A stretch of 9,523 nucleotides of DNA from Nitrososphaerales archaeon (GCA_030040055.1 JASHUK010000174.1:1-9523); one strand, 5' to 3'; shown: positions 1-6,480, counted from the stretch's first letter. Numbers and translations: made by a program. Notes: generated by a model from the letters alone, not told the origin.

Positions 1-2
1 TC

Positions 3-1559
3 CGGGCCCTGGTCGGGACCGGGAATCAGGCGGATGTGGCAGTAGAGGATGTCATCGACTACTTCGCCACAGACGACGAGACCTCTGTGATTGCCGCTTA
101 CATCGAGGGAACCTCTGACGGGCGAAGGTTCATCGCGTCGGCGGCTAACGCCTCTAGGCGCAAGCCGCTCGTCGTGTTCAAGGTCGGCAAGACCGGCGCC
201 GGCGCCAAGGCCGCCCTGACACACACGGCGTCTCTGGCCGGGGACTACGAAGCGTGGAAGGCGGCTTTCAGACAGTCCGGCGCCGTCGAGGCGAGGAGCC
301 TACAGGAACTGATTGACCTGTGCGTGTCATTCTCGCTTCGCAAGAGGGCGGGGGGAAAACGCTTGGTCATCCTGACCAACGCGGGAGGAGTGGGGGCCAT
401 AGCCGCCGACGAGGCCCATGGTCTTGGGCTAGCCCTTCCGGAACCTTCCAGGAGTACGGCACTCAAGATTTCGCATGTATTCCGTGAAGCGGCCTTCATG
501 GCGAACGCCTCGCTCGCGAATCCAGTCGACGTGACTGCTTCGGCGTCCACCGAGGAATTCGTCAAGATGGCCTCCATCCTCGCGGCGCGAAGGGAGTACG
601 ACATGCTCCTCGTGATGCCGACGCACCAGACCCCGGCTGTCGGGTCGGACATCGGTGAGCGACTCTGTGGGGCCTTGACCGACGTGCGCAAGCCGGTCGC
701 TGCCTGCGTGATAGGCTGGACGGAGCTCGCGGAGAAGATACGGACAGACCTGGCCGGGCATGGCATTCCAAGCTTTCCAACACCGGAGAGAGCAGTGCGA
801 GCACTCGCTATTGCGGCTGACTGGAAGCCACTGCAGGGCATGCTGCGGACTGCCCGGCCCAAGACAGAGAGTAGGCTCAGCCTGCGTAGAAGGCTGCCGG
901 AACCCCTGCCATATGCCGAGGTGGAGCGGCTGTGCACGGCCTACGGGATCAGACTCCCCCGCTCCGCCGTCGTCAGGAGGCAGGAAGAAGTGGCCTCTGC
1001 CGCCAGCACTGGGTTCCCACTCGTGTGCAAGCTGCTCTCGTCGCGACTCCTGCACAAGACCGAGGCCGGCGGGGTCATCCTCGGGATCGAAGACGCTTCT
1101 GCCCTTGCGACAGCCTTCAGAGACTTGAAGCGAGTGGCCTCTCGGAAGAGACTCCCGTTCGACGGGGTGCTCGTCCAAGAGACGGTCGGCCCCGGAGTGG
1201 AGACGATCCTGGGCGGGAGGAGGGACTCGACCTTCGGTCCGACGGTTTTGTTCGGGGCGGGGGGGACCAACGCCGAACTGCTCAAGGACTACTCTTTGGC
1301 GATCGCGCCCATCGACCAAAGGGCGGCGAGAGAACTCGTCCTCGGAATCAGGCTCAGCCCTCTGCTGACCGGATACAGAGGAAGTCCACGAGCCGACCTG
1401 GTCGGGTTGTGCCGGACCGTGGCGGCATTCTCGCGAATTATGGCCGAGAACCCTTCGATAGAAGATATAGAGGTCAATCCCCTTAGAGTGGTGAAGGGCG
1501 CCAGCATCGCGGTCGACGTCAGGGTTCTGGTCCGTCCAACGGCCTCCACCAGAGCGTAA
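3..1559 (+). CDS. Acetate/acyl-CoA ligase (ADP-forming), fused alpha-beta type, 5' partial
   Basis: This is the C-terminal 518 codons of an NDP-forming acyl-CoA synthetase, which converts acyl-CoA + ADP + Pi to acid + CoA + ATP. It acts in the cytosol and conserves energy during peptide or fatty-acid breakdown. The frame is open to the left edge (first visible residues RALVGTGNQAD), so the N-terminal CoA-binding domain lies mostly outside. The GTG at 36 is internal. What remains is a succinyl-CoA-synthetase-like middle domain and a C-terminal ATP-grasp domain (from about nt 900). The motif THTASLAG (His codon at 222-224) matches the family's alpha-side phosphohistidine. The motif LLHKTEAGGV (His at 1053-1055) matches the beta-side histidine. 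FGPTVLFGAGG and DIEVNPL are standard ATP-grasp elements. All expected motifs are present, so it looks functional. The acyl substrate cannot be told from sequence. The family is certain; the 5' end is missing. Confidence 0.93.
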   Translation, partial: RALVGTGNQADVAVEDVIDYFATDDETSVIAAYIEGTSDGRRFIASAANASRRKPLVVFKVGKTGAGAKAALTHTASLAGDYEAWKAAFRQSGAVEARSLQELIDLCVSFSLRKRAGGKRLVILTNAGGVGAIAADEAHGLGLALPEPSRSTALKISHVFREAAFMANASLANPVDVTASASTEEFVKMASILAARREYDMLLVMPTHQTPAVGSDIGERLCGALTDVRKPVAACVIGWTELAEKIRTDLAGHGIPSFPTPERAVRALAIAADWKPLQGMLRTARPKTESRLSLRRRLPEPLPYAEVERLCTAYGIRLPRSAVVRRQEEVASAASTGFPLVCKLLSSRLLHKTEAGGVILGIEDASALATAFRDLKRVASRKRLPFDGVLVQETVGPGVETILGGRRDSTFGPTVLFGAGGTNAELLKDYSLAIAPIDQRAARELVLGIRLSPLLTGYRGSPRADLVGLCRTVAAFSRIMAENPSIEDIEVNPLRVVKGASIAVDVRVLVRPTASTRA

Positions 1560-1563
1560 ATAG
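1556..1563 (+). promoter_or_regulatory. Weak TATA-like box before aldo/keto reductase
   Basis: GTAAATAG overlaps the stop codon of the acyl-CoA synthetase gene, with its centre about 25 bp before the ATG at 1585. That is the right distance for a leaderless archaeal transcript, and there is no Shine-Dalgarno site before this ATG. The match is weak, and read-through from the upstream gene is equally possible. Confidence 0.3.
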
Positions 1564-1584
1564 TGCAGGACTTCGCGTCGAACC

Positions 1585-2565
1585 ATGGAGTATCGAAGAC
1601 TGGGGAGCGCAGGAATCAAGCTCAGCGAACTGTCCCTTGGGTCATGGGTGACATACGGCAGCCAGGTTGCGGAGGACATGTCGGCGAGGTGCATGTCGGC
1701 CGCCTACGACCTGGGGGTGAACTTCTTCGACAATGCGGAAGGCTACGCACACGGAAACGCCGAGGTCGTGATGGGGAACGCCTTCAGGAAGCTAGGGTGG
1801 AGACGCGAGGACCTGGTCATTTCCAGCAAGGTCTTTTGGGGAGGAAAGGGGCCTAACGACCGGGGGCTCAGCCGGAAGCACGTGTACGAGGCGTGCAGAA
1901 ACTCGCTGAAGCGGATGCAACTCGACTACTTTGACCTATACTTCTGCCACAGGCCCGACCCCTCGACACCGATAGAAGAGACCGTAAGGGCCATGGACGA
2001 TCTCATCAGGCAAGGGAAGATCCTCTACTGGGGAACCTCGGAGTGGACGGCCGCGGAAATCATGCGGGCGCACGCCATCGCGAGGGAGCTGGGGCTGAAC
2101 CCTCCGCAGATGGAGCAGCCACAGTACAACATGATCCACAGAGAGAGGGTCGAGAACGAGTACCTGCCTTTGTATCGCGAGATAGGGCTAGGCACGACGA
2201 CATGGAGTCCTCTCGCGTCAGGGCTCCTCTCTGGCAAGTACAACGACGGGGTCCCTTCGGGTTCGAGGGCGGCTCTCCCCGGCTACGAGTGGCTGCAGAA
2301 GCAGGTCCTGACGCCTGAAAACCTCGCAAAGGTCAGAGAGCTTCAGCAGATCGCGGCAGAGTTGGGGTGCACGATGGCCCAGTTTGCCTTGGCCTGGGCA
2401 AGGAGAAACCCGGACGTCACGACGGTGATAACTGGGGCCACGACGCCGGACCAGGTTAGGGAGAACATCGGGTCGCTCGCGTTCGTGAGCGCCCTGACGC
2501 CTCAGGTGACGGAACGGATTGACACGATTCTGGGCAACAAGCCAGACCTGTCGATAGGGGACTAG
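1585..2565 (+). CDS. Aldo/keto reductase (AKR6 / Kv-beta-like family)
   Basis: A 326-residue NADPH-dependent aldo/keto reductase, full length for the family, expected to be a cytosolic TIM barrel reducing aldehydes or ketones. The catalytic tetrad is visible: Asp49 and Tyr54 in FFDNAEGYAHG, Lys82 in VISSKVFW, and His122 in FCHRPDP. Further family marks are the WGTSEW strand (near residue 145), TWSPLASGLLSGKY in the cofactor-binding region, and VITGATTPDQVRENI near the C-terminus. The WGTSEW and SPLASGLLSGKY segments resemble potassium-channel beta-subunit and YghZ-type reductases (AKR6) more than AKR3/5 enzymes. ATG 1585 is the only good start: the conserved N-terminus (MEYRRLGSAGIKLSELSLG) begins right there. 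It follows the synthetase by 25 bp and may be co-transcribed or use the weak TATA at 1556. The physiological substrate is unknown. Confidence 0.93.
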   Translation: MEYRRLGSAGIKLSELSLGSWVTYGSQVAEDMSARCMSAAYDLGVNFFDNAEGYAHGNAEVVMGNAFRKLGWRREDLVISSKVFWGGKGPNDRGLSRKHVYEACRNSLKRMQLDYFDLYFCHRPDPSTPIEETVRAMDDLIRQGKILYWGTSEWTAAEIMRAHAIARELGLNPPQMEQPQYNMIHRERVENEYLPLYREIGLGTTTWSPLASGLLSGKYNDGVPSGSRAALPGYEWLQKQVLTPENLAKVRELQQIAAELGCTMAQFALAWARRNPDVTTVITGATTPDQVRENIGSLAFVSALTPQVTERIDTILGNKPDLSIGD

Positions 2566-2589
2566 CGCCCGGAGGGCACCGGGAGGCGC
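2565..2589. other. GC-rich imperfect inverted repeat between convergent genes
   Basis: CCCGG (2568-2572) pairs with CCGGG (2579-2583), and flanking GCG/CGC can extend the stem across a small bulge. It fills the 27-bp gap between the aldo/keto reductase and parB-like stop codons. It might help separate convergent transcripts, but archaeal termination normally relies on T-rich tracts, and none is seen here. Confidence 0.25.
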
Positions 2590-2592
2590 CGT

Positions 2593-3441
2593 CTAGGCGT
2601 ATCTCTGCTGCCGCAGCCAGGAGTGAATGGCGAGCGCCGCCACACCCTCCATCGTCGTATTGCGCTCTTCTGCGGCCCTCCTCAGTCCGTCTGCCACCCG
2701 AGGGTCGAGAAGTATCTCAAGCTTGACGGCATGGAGGACTGATACCTCCCTTTTGATGTCCTCGACAGGTCTCTGAGGAGCCATCACGAAGTGACTCACT
2801 ACGCTCTCAGCCTCCGGCTGCGGGAGCGGGGCGATTGTTTCTGCCAGTTCCTTCAGCCTTTCAGCCCTCTCCCTGCGCGGAAGGTCCTTCACCGAGGGCG
2901 CTTCTTCTGCCTTGTGAAGGTAGGTGGCATGCCTTACGGGAAGAACGCCTTCTCTTCTCTCAGAGAGGGCAGGAGCATGCTTGACCGCTATCTCTGCTTT
3001 GGACTCCCTCCTGATGCTCCGGACCGCTTCCACCGCCCTTACCCTGTCTTCGACATACTTCCTGGACTTTCCTATCGCCTTGGCTATCTGGTCAGTGTCG
3101 CCGAAGGCTCGCGGATTGAGCCTCCTGAGGCTCTCTATCGCGTCGTACTCCTCTTCTGGTTCGATGTCTCTCCTCTGCACGTTCTCTATCAGAGAAACGA
3201 CAATCGCTTCCTCGTCCGTCATCGGCCTGACCATGGCCGGGACCTTCTTCAGGCCGGCGATCTTCGCCGCCTCGAATCTCCTCGAACCGACCACCAACTC
3301 GAAGCGTCCTCCTACTGGCCTGGCTACAACGGGCTCCAGCACTCCCTTCTGCCTAACGGAGTCGATCAGGTCTCCGACGTCCCCGGGGCTCTTCCTCACA
3401 TTGGTCTTCCCTACGAACAGCTTGGAGATGTCGACCATCAT
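2593..3441 (-). CDS. ParB/Srx-domain protein with C-terminal ribbon-helix-helix-like segment
   Basis: A 282-residue ParB-family protein. The N-terminal ParB/Srx domain carries both CTP-binding signature boxes: GSRRFEAAKIAG (variant of GERRxRA, about residues 52-63) and ENVQRRDIEPEEEY (about 86-99). A helical HTH-type region follows (DTDQIAKAIGKSRKYVEDRVRAV, about 115-137), then a charged linker. The last 45 residues (VKLEILLDP, then LRRAAEERNTTMEGVAALAI) have the strand-helix-helix pattern of CopG/ribbon-helix-helix DNA-binding domains. Family knowledge suggests a CTP-dependent DNA clamp or a transcription regulator; no parA is visible in the window. I chose ATG 3441 because it has GGAG 5 nt upstream and precedes the conserved domain. 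A TTG at 3495 would add 18 unconserved residues. It converges on the aldo/keto reductase and is divergent from msrB. The role in chromosome or plasmid segregation is unproven. Confidence 0.85.
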   Translation of the reverse strand: MMVDISKLFVGKTNVRKSPGDVGDLIDSVRQKGVLEPVVARPVGGRFELVVGSRRFEAAKIAGLKKVPAMVRPMTDEEAIVVSLIENVQRRDIEPEEEYDAIESLRRLNPRAFGDTDQIAKAIGKSRKYVEDRVRAVEAVRSIRRESKAEIAVKHAPALSERREGVLPVRHATYLHKAEEAPSVKDLPRRERAERLKELAETIAPLPQPEAESVVSHFVMAPQRPVEDIKREVSVLHAVKLEILLDPRVADGLRRAAEERNTTMEGVAALAIHSWLRQQRYA

Positions 3442-3518
3442 CACTTCTCCAGTCCTCTCCTTCCAGCTGTCTTGGGCGGTCGAATACTTGCTCAAGATTG
3501 GCCACCGTGGGCGTGGCG

Positions 3519-3530
3519 ACTCTTAAGAGT
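3519..3530 (-). promoter_or_regulatory. 12-bp perfect palindrome / TATA-like element upstream of parB-like gene
   Basis: ACTCTTAAGAGT is a perfect palindrome. Read on the minus strand, its CTTAAGAG core is a TATA-like box that would place a transcription start near 3499, giving a leader of about 58 nt to the ATG at 3441. Its symmetry also suits an operator, for example autoregulation by the ParB-RHH product. The promoter role is moderately likely; the operator role is inferred from symmetry alone. Confidence 0.4.
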
Positions 3531-3609
3531 ATCAGCGACTTCGGCCCCCGATAGGTTCCGCGCCACAGCAAAGCCGCCCATCGCTCTGGGACCGGTCAGG
3601 ACTCCAACA

Positions 3610-3617
3610 TTTTATAA
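3610..3617 (+). promoter_or_regulatory. Archaeal TATA box of msrB
   Basis: TTTTATAA stands out in this GC-rich region, with its centre about 26 bp before the ATG at 3640. Archaeal transcription starts about 25 bp after the TATA centre, so the mRNA should begin at or next to the start codon. No Shine-Dalgarno site is present, which agrees with leaderless translation. This is the clearest promoter in the window. Confidence 0.75.
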
Positions 3618-3639
3618 CCACCGGCCGTCTTCGAACGAC

Positions 3640-4041
3640 ATGCTCACCAAGGAAGAGATGGAGAAGCTGAAGGATAAGCTGTCCAGGGAATCTGTCAACG
3701 TCTGCTTCAATCGAGGAACGGAGGCTCCGTTCACTGGCAGGTACTGGAACGACCATGAAAGGGGGACCTTCCACTGCGTCGTCTGCGGAGCCCCCCTCTT
3801 CCACTCCGACACCAAGTTCGAGTCAGGGACCGGTTGGCCTAGCTTCTTCCAGCCAGTCGCTAAGAACAGCGTGAAGGAGGACGTGGACAGGAGCCACGGC
3901 ATGGTAAGGACTGAGGTCTCATGCGCGAACTGCGGGGCCCATCTCGGCCACGTCTTCGAAGACGGGCCCAAGCCGAGTGGGCTCAGGTATTGCATCAACT
4001 CCGCCGCGTTGGTCCACGACAGGGACGTCACCAAGGCCTAG
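3640..4041 (+). CDS. msrB: Peptide-methionine (R)-S-oxide reductase MsrB
   Basis: A 133-residue MsrB, full length for the single-domain family, which reduces methionine-R-sulfoxide in oxidised proteins in the cytosol. Zinc ligands are Cys46/Cys49 (CVVC) and Cys95/Cys98 (CANC). The catalytic Cys118 sits in RYCINSAAL, with the active-site histidines in HLGHVF (101, 104). The substrate loop SGTGWPSF has Thr64 where two-Cys enzymes have their resolving cysteine, so that cysteine is absent. Cys22 or an outside reductant must then take over. The frame is open far upstream to about 2791, but that part is antisense to the parB-like gene. The start at ATG 3640 is fixed by the TATA box 26 bp before it and by the usual MsrB N-terminus. 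It is probably monocistronic and suggests exposure to oxidants. Confidence 0.95.
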   Translation: MLTKEEMEKLKDKLSRESVNVCFNRGTEAPFTGRYWNDHERGTFHCVVCGAPLFHSDTKFESGTGWPSFFQPVAKNSVKEDVDRSHGMVRTEVSCANCGAHLGHVFEDGPKPSGLRYCINSAALVHDRDVTKA

Positions 4042-4123
4042 AGGCCCGTGGAAGCCCGCTTCGTCTGCCGTCTTGCAACCTCTCATGGCTTCGGTCTCAC
4101 GCAGACCCTGACAGTGCGACCCT

Positions 4124-4131
4124 CGTATAAG
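4124..4131 (+). promoter_or_regulatory. Distal TATA-like box
   Basis: CGTATAAG would place a start near 4154, about 60 nt before the next gene. It is a fair match to an archaeal TATA box but has no coding start at the expected distance. It may drive a leader, a small RNA or nothing. Confidence 0.3.
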
Positions 4132-4182
4132 GCCGGGAGAGGGAGACCTTGGCAACCGGTCAGTCCGGCCGTCTCATGACAG

Positions 4183-4189
4183 CTTAAAA
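4183..4189 (+). promoter_or_regulatory. TATA-like box of the HExxE-protein gene
   Basis: CTTAAAA is centred 30 bp before the TTG at 4216. Transcription would begin near 4212, leaving almost no leader. This position is the main reason for preferring the TTG over the internal ATG at 4258. Confidence 0.45.
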
Positions 4190-4215
4190 CTCGTTCACCA
4201 AAGGGGAGCCAGAAG

Positions 4216-4767
4216 TTGACTGCCTACCCCATAGGGCGGAACAGGGGCCGTCGGTTGATGGCTAGCACCTCCGCGCGTCGCGCCCATCCCAAAGCGGCAG
4301 GCCGCGTCCGCACGAAGCCGCAGAGAAAGGGTGGCAAGGTGGAGTTCGTCATCTCTCAGGTCCCGCACGGCCGGCAGAGGTATGAGACAGTCGGGGACTG
4401 GATTCCTGGGAGTCCGGTCGAAATACGAGTGAGCAGGCTGAAGGACCAGAGATACGTCTTCTTGGTCGCCCTGCACGAGATGATCGAATACGAACTGTGC
4501 AAGAAGAACGGCGTGAAAGACAACGAGGTCGTGGCGTTCGACGTGGGGTTCGAGGAGGAGCGCAGGAAGAGCGCCCACTCAGAAGAGGCCGAGCCGGGCG
4601 ACGACCCAAGGGCGCCGTACCGCAGGGAGCACAACTTCGCCACGATGGTCGAGATGATGGTGGCGCAGAAGTTGGGCGTGAAGTGGGAAGCATACGAGAA
4701 GGCGCTGCTCGCCCTGAGACCGAAGACGAGACGCTTAGCTCCTAAGCCCTTCGTCCGAAGCGGTTAG
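4216..4767 (+). CDS. Hypothetical protein with HExxE motif (zincin-like?)
   Basis: A 183-residue protein that I cannot assign to a named family. The first 40 residues are rich in Arg/Lys and look disordered. The region from residue 43 is ordered: after VSRLKDQRYVFLVAL comes a helix with HEMIEYELCKKNGV (His87, Glu88, Glu91). Then come AFDVGFEEE and a second conserved-looking block, DDPRAPYRREHNFAT (His139), and finally LGVKWEAYEKALLAL. An HExxE helix plus a distant histidine could bind a metal, as in zincin-like proteases, but it is not the classical HExxH. The pattern recalls small conserved phage and prokaryotic hypothetical proteins. The start is TTG 4216, set by the TATA at 4183; ATG 4258 would remove 14 basic residues. 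There is no signal peptide or membrane segment. A metal-dependent hydrolase function is only a guess. Confidence 0.7.
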   Translation: MTAYPIGRNRGRRLMASTSARRAHPKAAGRVRTKPQRKGGKVEFVISQVPHGRQRYETVGDWIPGSPVEIRVSRLKDQRYVFLVALHEMIEYELCKKNGVKDNEVVAFDVGFEEERRKSAHSEEAEPGDDPRAPYRREHNFATMVEMMVAQKLGVKWEAYEKALLALRPKTRRLAPKPFVRSG

Positions 4768-4799
4768 CATGCGGCAGTCCTTTTCAACACCTTCGTAGA

Positions 4800-4814
4800 C
4801 CGACCCACGGTCGG
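4800..4814. promoter_or_regulatory. Perfect 6-bp inverted repeat directly before the aminotransferase start
   Basis: CCGACC-CAC-GGTCGG ends one base before the ATG at 4816. It occupies the place where a Shine-Dalgarno site would be, and the expected transcription start if the weak T-rich element at 4779-4788 is the promoter. It could be a repressor site over the start point or an RNA hairpin limiting translation. Confidence 0.4.
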
Positions 4815-4815
4815 C

Positions 4816-5994
4816 ATGACGGGCAGCCATCCTCGGAAGTCGAAGACCTCATCCAAGACGAGCCGTCTCTCCGAGTCGGTCATCAGGGAGATGACCAGAA
4901 TGGCTACGAGGTACGACGCGCTGAACCTTGCCCAAGGGTTCCCAGACTTTCCCGCTCCTTCCAGCGTAAAGCAGGCCGCCGTGAGAGCCATCAAACAAGA
5001 CTACAACCAGTACTCGGTCACGTGGGGCTCGCCCGACCTCAGGAAGGCGATCTCTGAAAAGGCTGGCTGGTTCAACGGCATCCACGCCGATCCGGCGCGC
5101 GAGGTCACGGTGACCTGCGGCTCCACCGAGGCAATGATGGCGTCGATCATCGCGCTGGCCGAGACAGGAGACGAGGTGATAATACTCGAGCCGGCCTACG
5201 AGAACTATCGACCCTCTGCTGTATTCGCCGGAGCCACGCCTGTCCCGGTTCCCCTCGGCGAGGACTTCGAGATCGTCGAAGAGCGCCTCAAGGACGCTTT
5301 CAACTCAAGGACCAAGGTCGTGGTTGTGAACACCCCCCACAACCCAAGCGGCAGGGTCGCTACCGAGGCGGAGTTGAGAGCCGTCGCCGACTTGTGCGAA
5401 GATTACGACTGCGTCGCGGTCACAGACGAGATCTACGAGCACATAGTCTACGACGGGAGGAGGCACGTCAGCTTGGCTACGATTGGGGACATGGCAGCCA
5501 GAACCGTCACCATCTCTGGAATATCGAAGACATACACGGTCACGGGATGGAGGATAGGGTACACCATCGCGGAGCCGGAGATCACCAACGCCATAAGGAA
5601 AGTCCACGACTACATGACCGTGTGCGCCCCCGCCCCCTTCCAGGAGGCGGCCGCCTTCGCACTCAGACTTCCGAGGTCGTTCTACTCGTCACTGGCGAAG
5701 GAGTACCAGAGGAAGCGCGACTACTTCGCGGGTGCCTTGCACGAGATTGGGTTCGGGTTCTTCGAGCCGGAAGGGGCCTACTACATTTTGGCCGACTTCA
5801 GCGAACTCAGCAGAAAGGACGACCACAAGTTCGCGGTCTCAATGACCAAAGACTGCAGGGTGGCTGTCGTGCCAGGGTCGAGTTTCTACGGAGAGAGCAC
5901 CAAGGGCAAGACTCTGGTCAGGTTCAGCTACTCGAAGAAGGACTCTACCCTGAAGGAGGCAGTCGCGAGGATGGAGCGGTATTTCCGGGCCTGA
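4816..5994 (+). CDS. PLP-dependent class I/II aminotransferase (kynurenine/glutamine-transaminase-like)
   Basis: A 392-residue fold-type I aminotransferase of normal length, cytosolic, moving an amino group from an amino acid to a 2-oxo acid. The Schiff-base lysine is Lys238 in SGISKTYTVTGWRIGY, with Arg246 nearby. Asn176 (TPHNPSGR), Asp204 and Tyr207 (TDEIYEH) contact the cofactor. Arg369 (VRFSYS) should bind the substrate carboxylate. The N-terminal LAQGFPDFPAP matches the kynurenine/glutamine/methionine aminotransferase branch rather than classic aspartate aminotransferases, so an aromatic, sulfur or glutamine substrate is likely but not proven. The first 15 residues are basic and outside the fold. 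ATG 4816 is preceded by an inverted repeat rather than a ribosome site. The next gene begins 60 bp downstream under its own promoter. Confidence 0.93.
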   Translation: MTGSHPRKSKTSSKTSRLSESVIREMTRMATRYDALNLAQGFPDFPAPSSVKQAAVRAIKQDYNQYSVTWGSPDLRKAISEKAGWFNGIHADPAREVTVTCGSTEAMMASIIALAETGDEVIILEPAYENYRPSAVFAGATPVPVPLGEDFEIVEERLKDAFNSRTKVVVVNTPHNPSGRVATEAELRAVADLCEDYDCVAVTDEIYEHIVYDGRRHVSLATIGDMAARTVTISGISKTYTVTGWRIGYTIAEPEITNAIRKVHDYMTVCAPAPFQEAAAFALRLPRSFYSSLAKEYQRKRDYFAGALHEIGFGFFEPEGAYYILADFSELSRKDDHKFAVSMTKDCRVAVVPGSSFYGESTKGKTLVRFSYSKKDSTLKEAVARMERYFRA

Positions 5995-6023
5995 GTCGTG
6001 ACGCTTCGCACCTCTCAGGTGAG

Positions 6024-6030
6024 TTTAAAT
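6024..6030 (+). promoter_or_regulatory. TATA box of the cNMP-binding protein gene
   Basis: TTTAAAT is centred 28 bp before an in-frame GTG at 6055. A transcript starting about 26 bp after the box begins at that codon. The box lies downstream of the longer-frame GTG at 5998, so that codon would not be in this mRNA. The box therefore decides the start. Confidence 0.65.
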
Positions 6031-6054
6031 CACATTCGAGGCGGCGCAGTACTT

Positions 6055-6480
6055 GTGGCCGGCGACCTGACCGCCTCGGACGCGCTTGGTTCTGTGCCCT
6101 TCTTTTCGGGCTTGGACAAGAAACTTCTGAAGACAATCGTAGCTAACGGCAAGGAGATTCAGTACAAGGCAGGGGACACAATAGTAAGACAGGGCGAGGT
6201 GGGGGTAGGGTTCTTCCTCATACTCCAGGGGCAGGTCGAGGTCAGGAGCAACGGCAAGGTCCTTGCGACGCTTTCGACAGGAGGGTTCTTCGGCGAGATG
6301 TCGCTCATCGACGACCAACCGAGGTCGGCGAACGTCGTTGCTGTCCAGCCAACGAAGTGCTTCGCCCTCACGACCTGGTCATTTTCGAGCATACTGAGCT
6401 CCCACCCCGAGATCGCCATGCCGATCTTGAAGGAAGTGGTGAAGAGGCTCCGGACCGCCCAGAGCGCCCCGACCTCCTAG
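6055..6480 (+). CDS. Stand-alone cyclic-nucleotide-binding-domain protein
   Basis: A 141-residue protein that is almost wholly one cNMP-binding (CAP_ED) beta-barrel domain. Its order is the helix VPFFSGLDKKLLKTIV, the strand IQYKAGDTIVRQGEVG, and FFLILQGQVEV. The phosphate-binding cassette follows as FGEMSLIDDQPRSANVVA, with Glu81, Arg90 and Ser91 as in cAMP-binding CRP. The closing helix is HPEIAMPILKEVVKRLR. There is no C-terminal helix-turn-helix and no effector domain, so it cannot be a CRP-type regulator alone. It may sense a nucleotide and bind a partner protein. The frame can extend to GTG 5998, but a TATA box at 6024 falls inside that extension, and GTG 6055 is the leaderless start. 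The TIM-barrel gene follows 48 bp later with no visible promoter, so the two are probably co-transcribed. The ligand is unknown. Confidence 0.87.
   Translation: MAGDLTASDALGSVPFFSGLDKKLLKTIVANGKEIQYKAGDTIVRQGEVGVGFFLILQGQVEVRSNGKVLATLSTGGFFGEMSLIDDQPRSANVVAVQPTKCFALTTWSFSSILSSHPEIAMPILKEVVKRLRTAQSAPTS

Larger units (their letters stand above)
4042..4215. other. Non-coding stretch with two TATA-like boxes
   Basis: This gap of about 174 bp shows no convincing gene. It has two A/T-rich boxes (4124-4131 and 4183-4189). It also has two short inverted repeats whose arms interleave: GGCCGG 4131-4136 with CCGGCC 4165-4170, and GAGAC 4143-4147 with GTCTC 4171-4175. I looked for a tRNA by its T-arm sequence and cloverleaf stems and found none on either strand. 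A short untranslated RNA or a 5' leader from the first box is possible but not supported further. Confidence 0.4.

Noticed and set aside
429..1694. A 421-codon open frame on the minus strand
   Set aside because: It is antisense to the acyl-CoA synthetase, whose plus-strand frame carries every family motif. The minus frame has no recognisable domain; long shadow frames are common in GC-rich DNA.
2924..3526. A 200-codon plus-strand open frame
   Set aside because: Antisense shadow of the ParB-like gene, rich in Ser/Leu with no known domain.
2791..3639. Upstream extension of the msrB frame
   Set aside because: The frame is open for 283 codons before ATG 3640 but is antisense to the parB-like gene, has no domain, and lies upstream of the msrB TATA box at 3610.
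4042..4215. A tRNA or other structured RNA gene in the gap
   Set aside because: No T-arm consensus, acceptor stem or cloverleaf could be found on either strand.
5394..6146. A 250-codon plus-strand open frame overlapping aminotransferase and cNMP genes
   Set aside because: It is out of frame with both, very rich in Arg/Gly/His, and shows no domain.
6055..6480. CRP/FNR-type transcription factor
   Set aside because: The protein ends right after the nucleotide-binding domain; no helix-turn-helix follows in any frame before the next gene.
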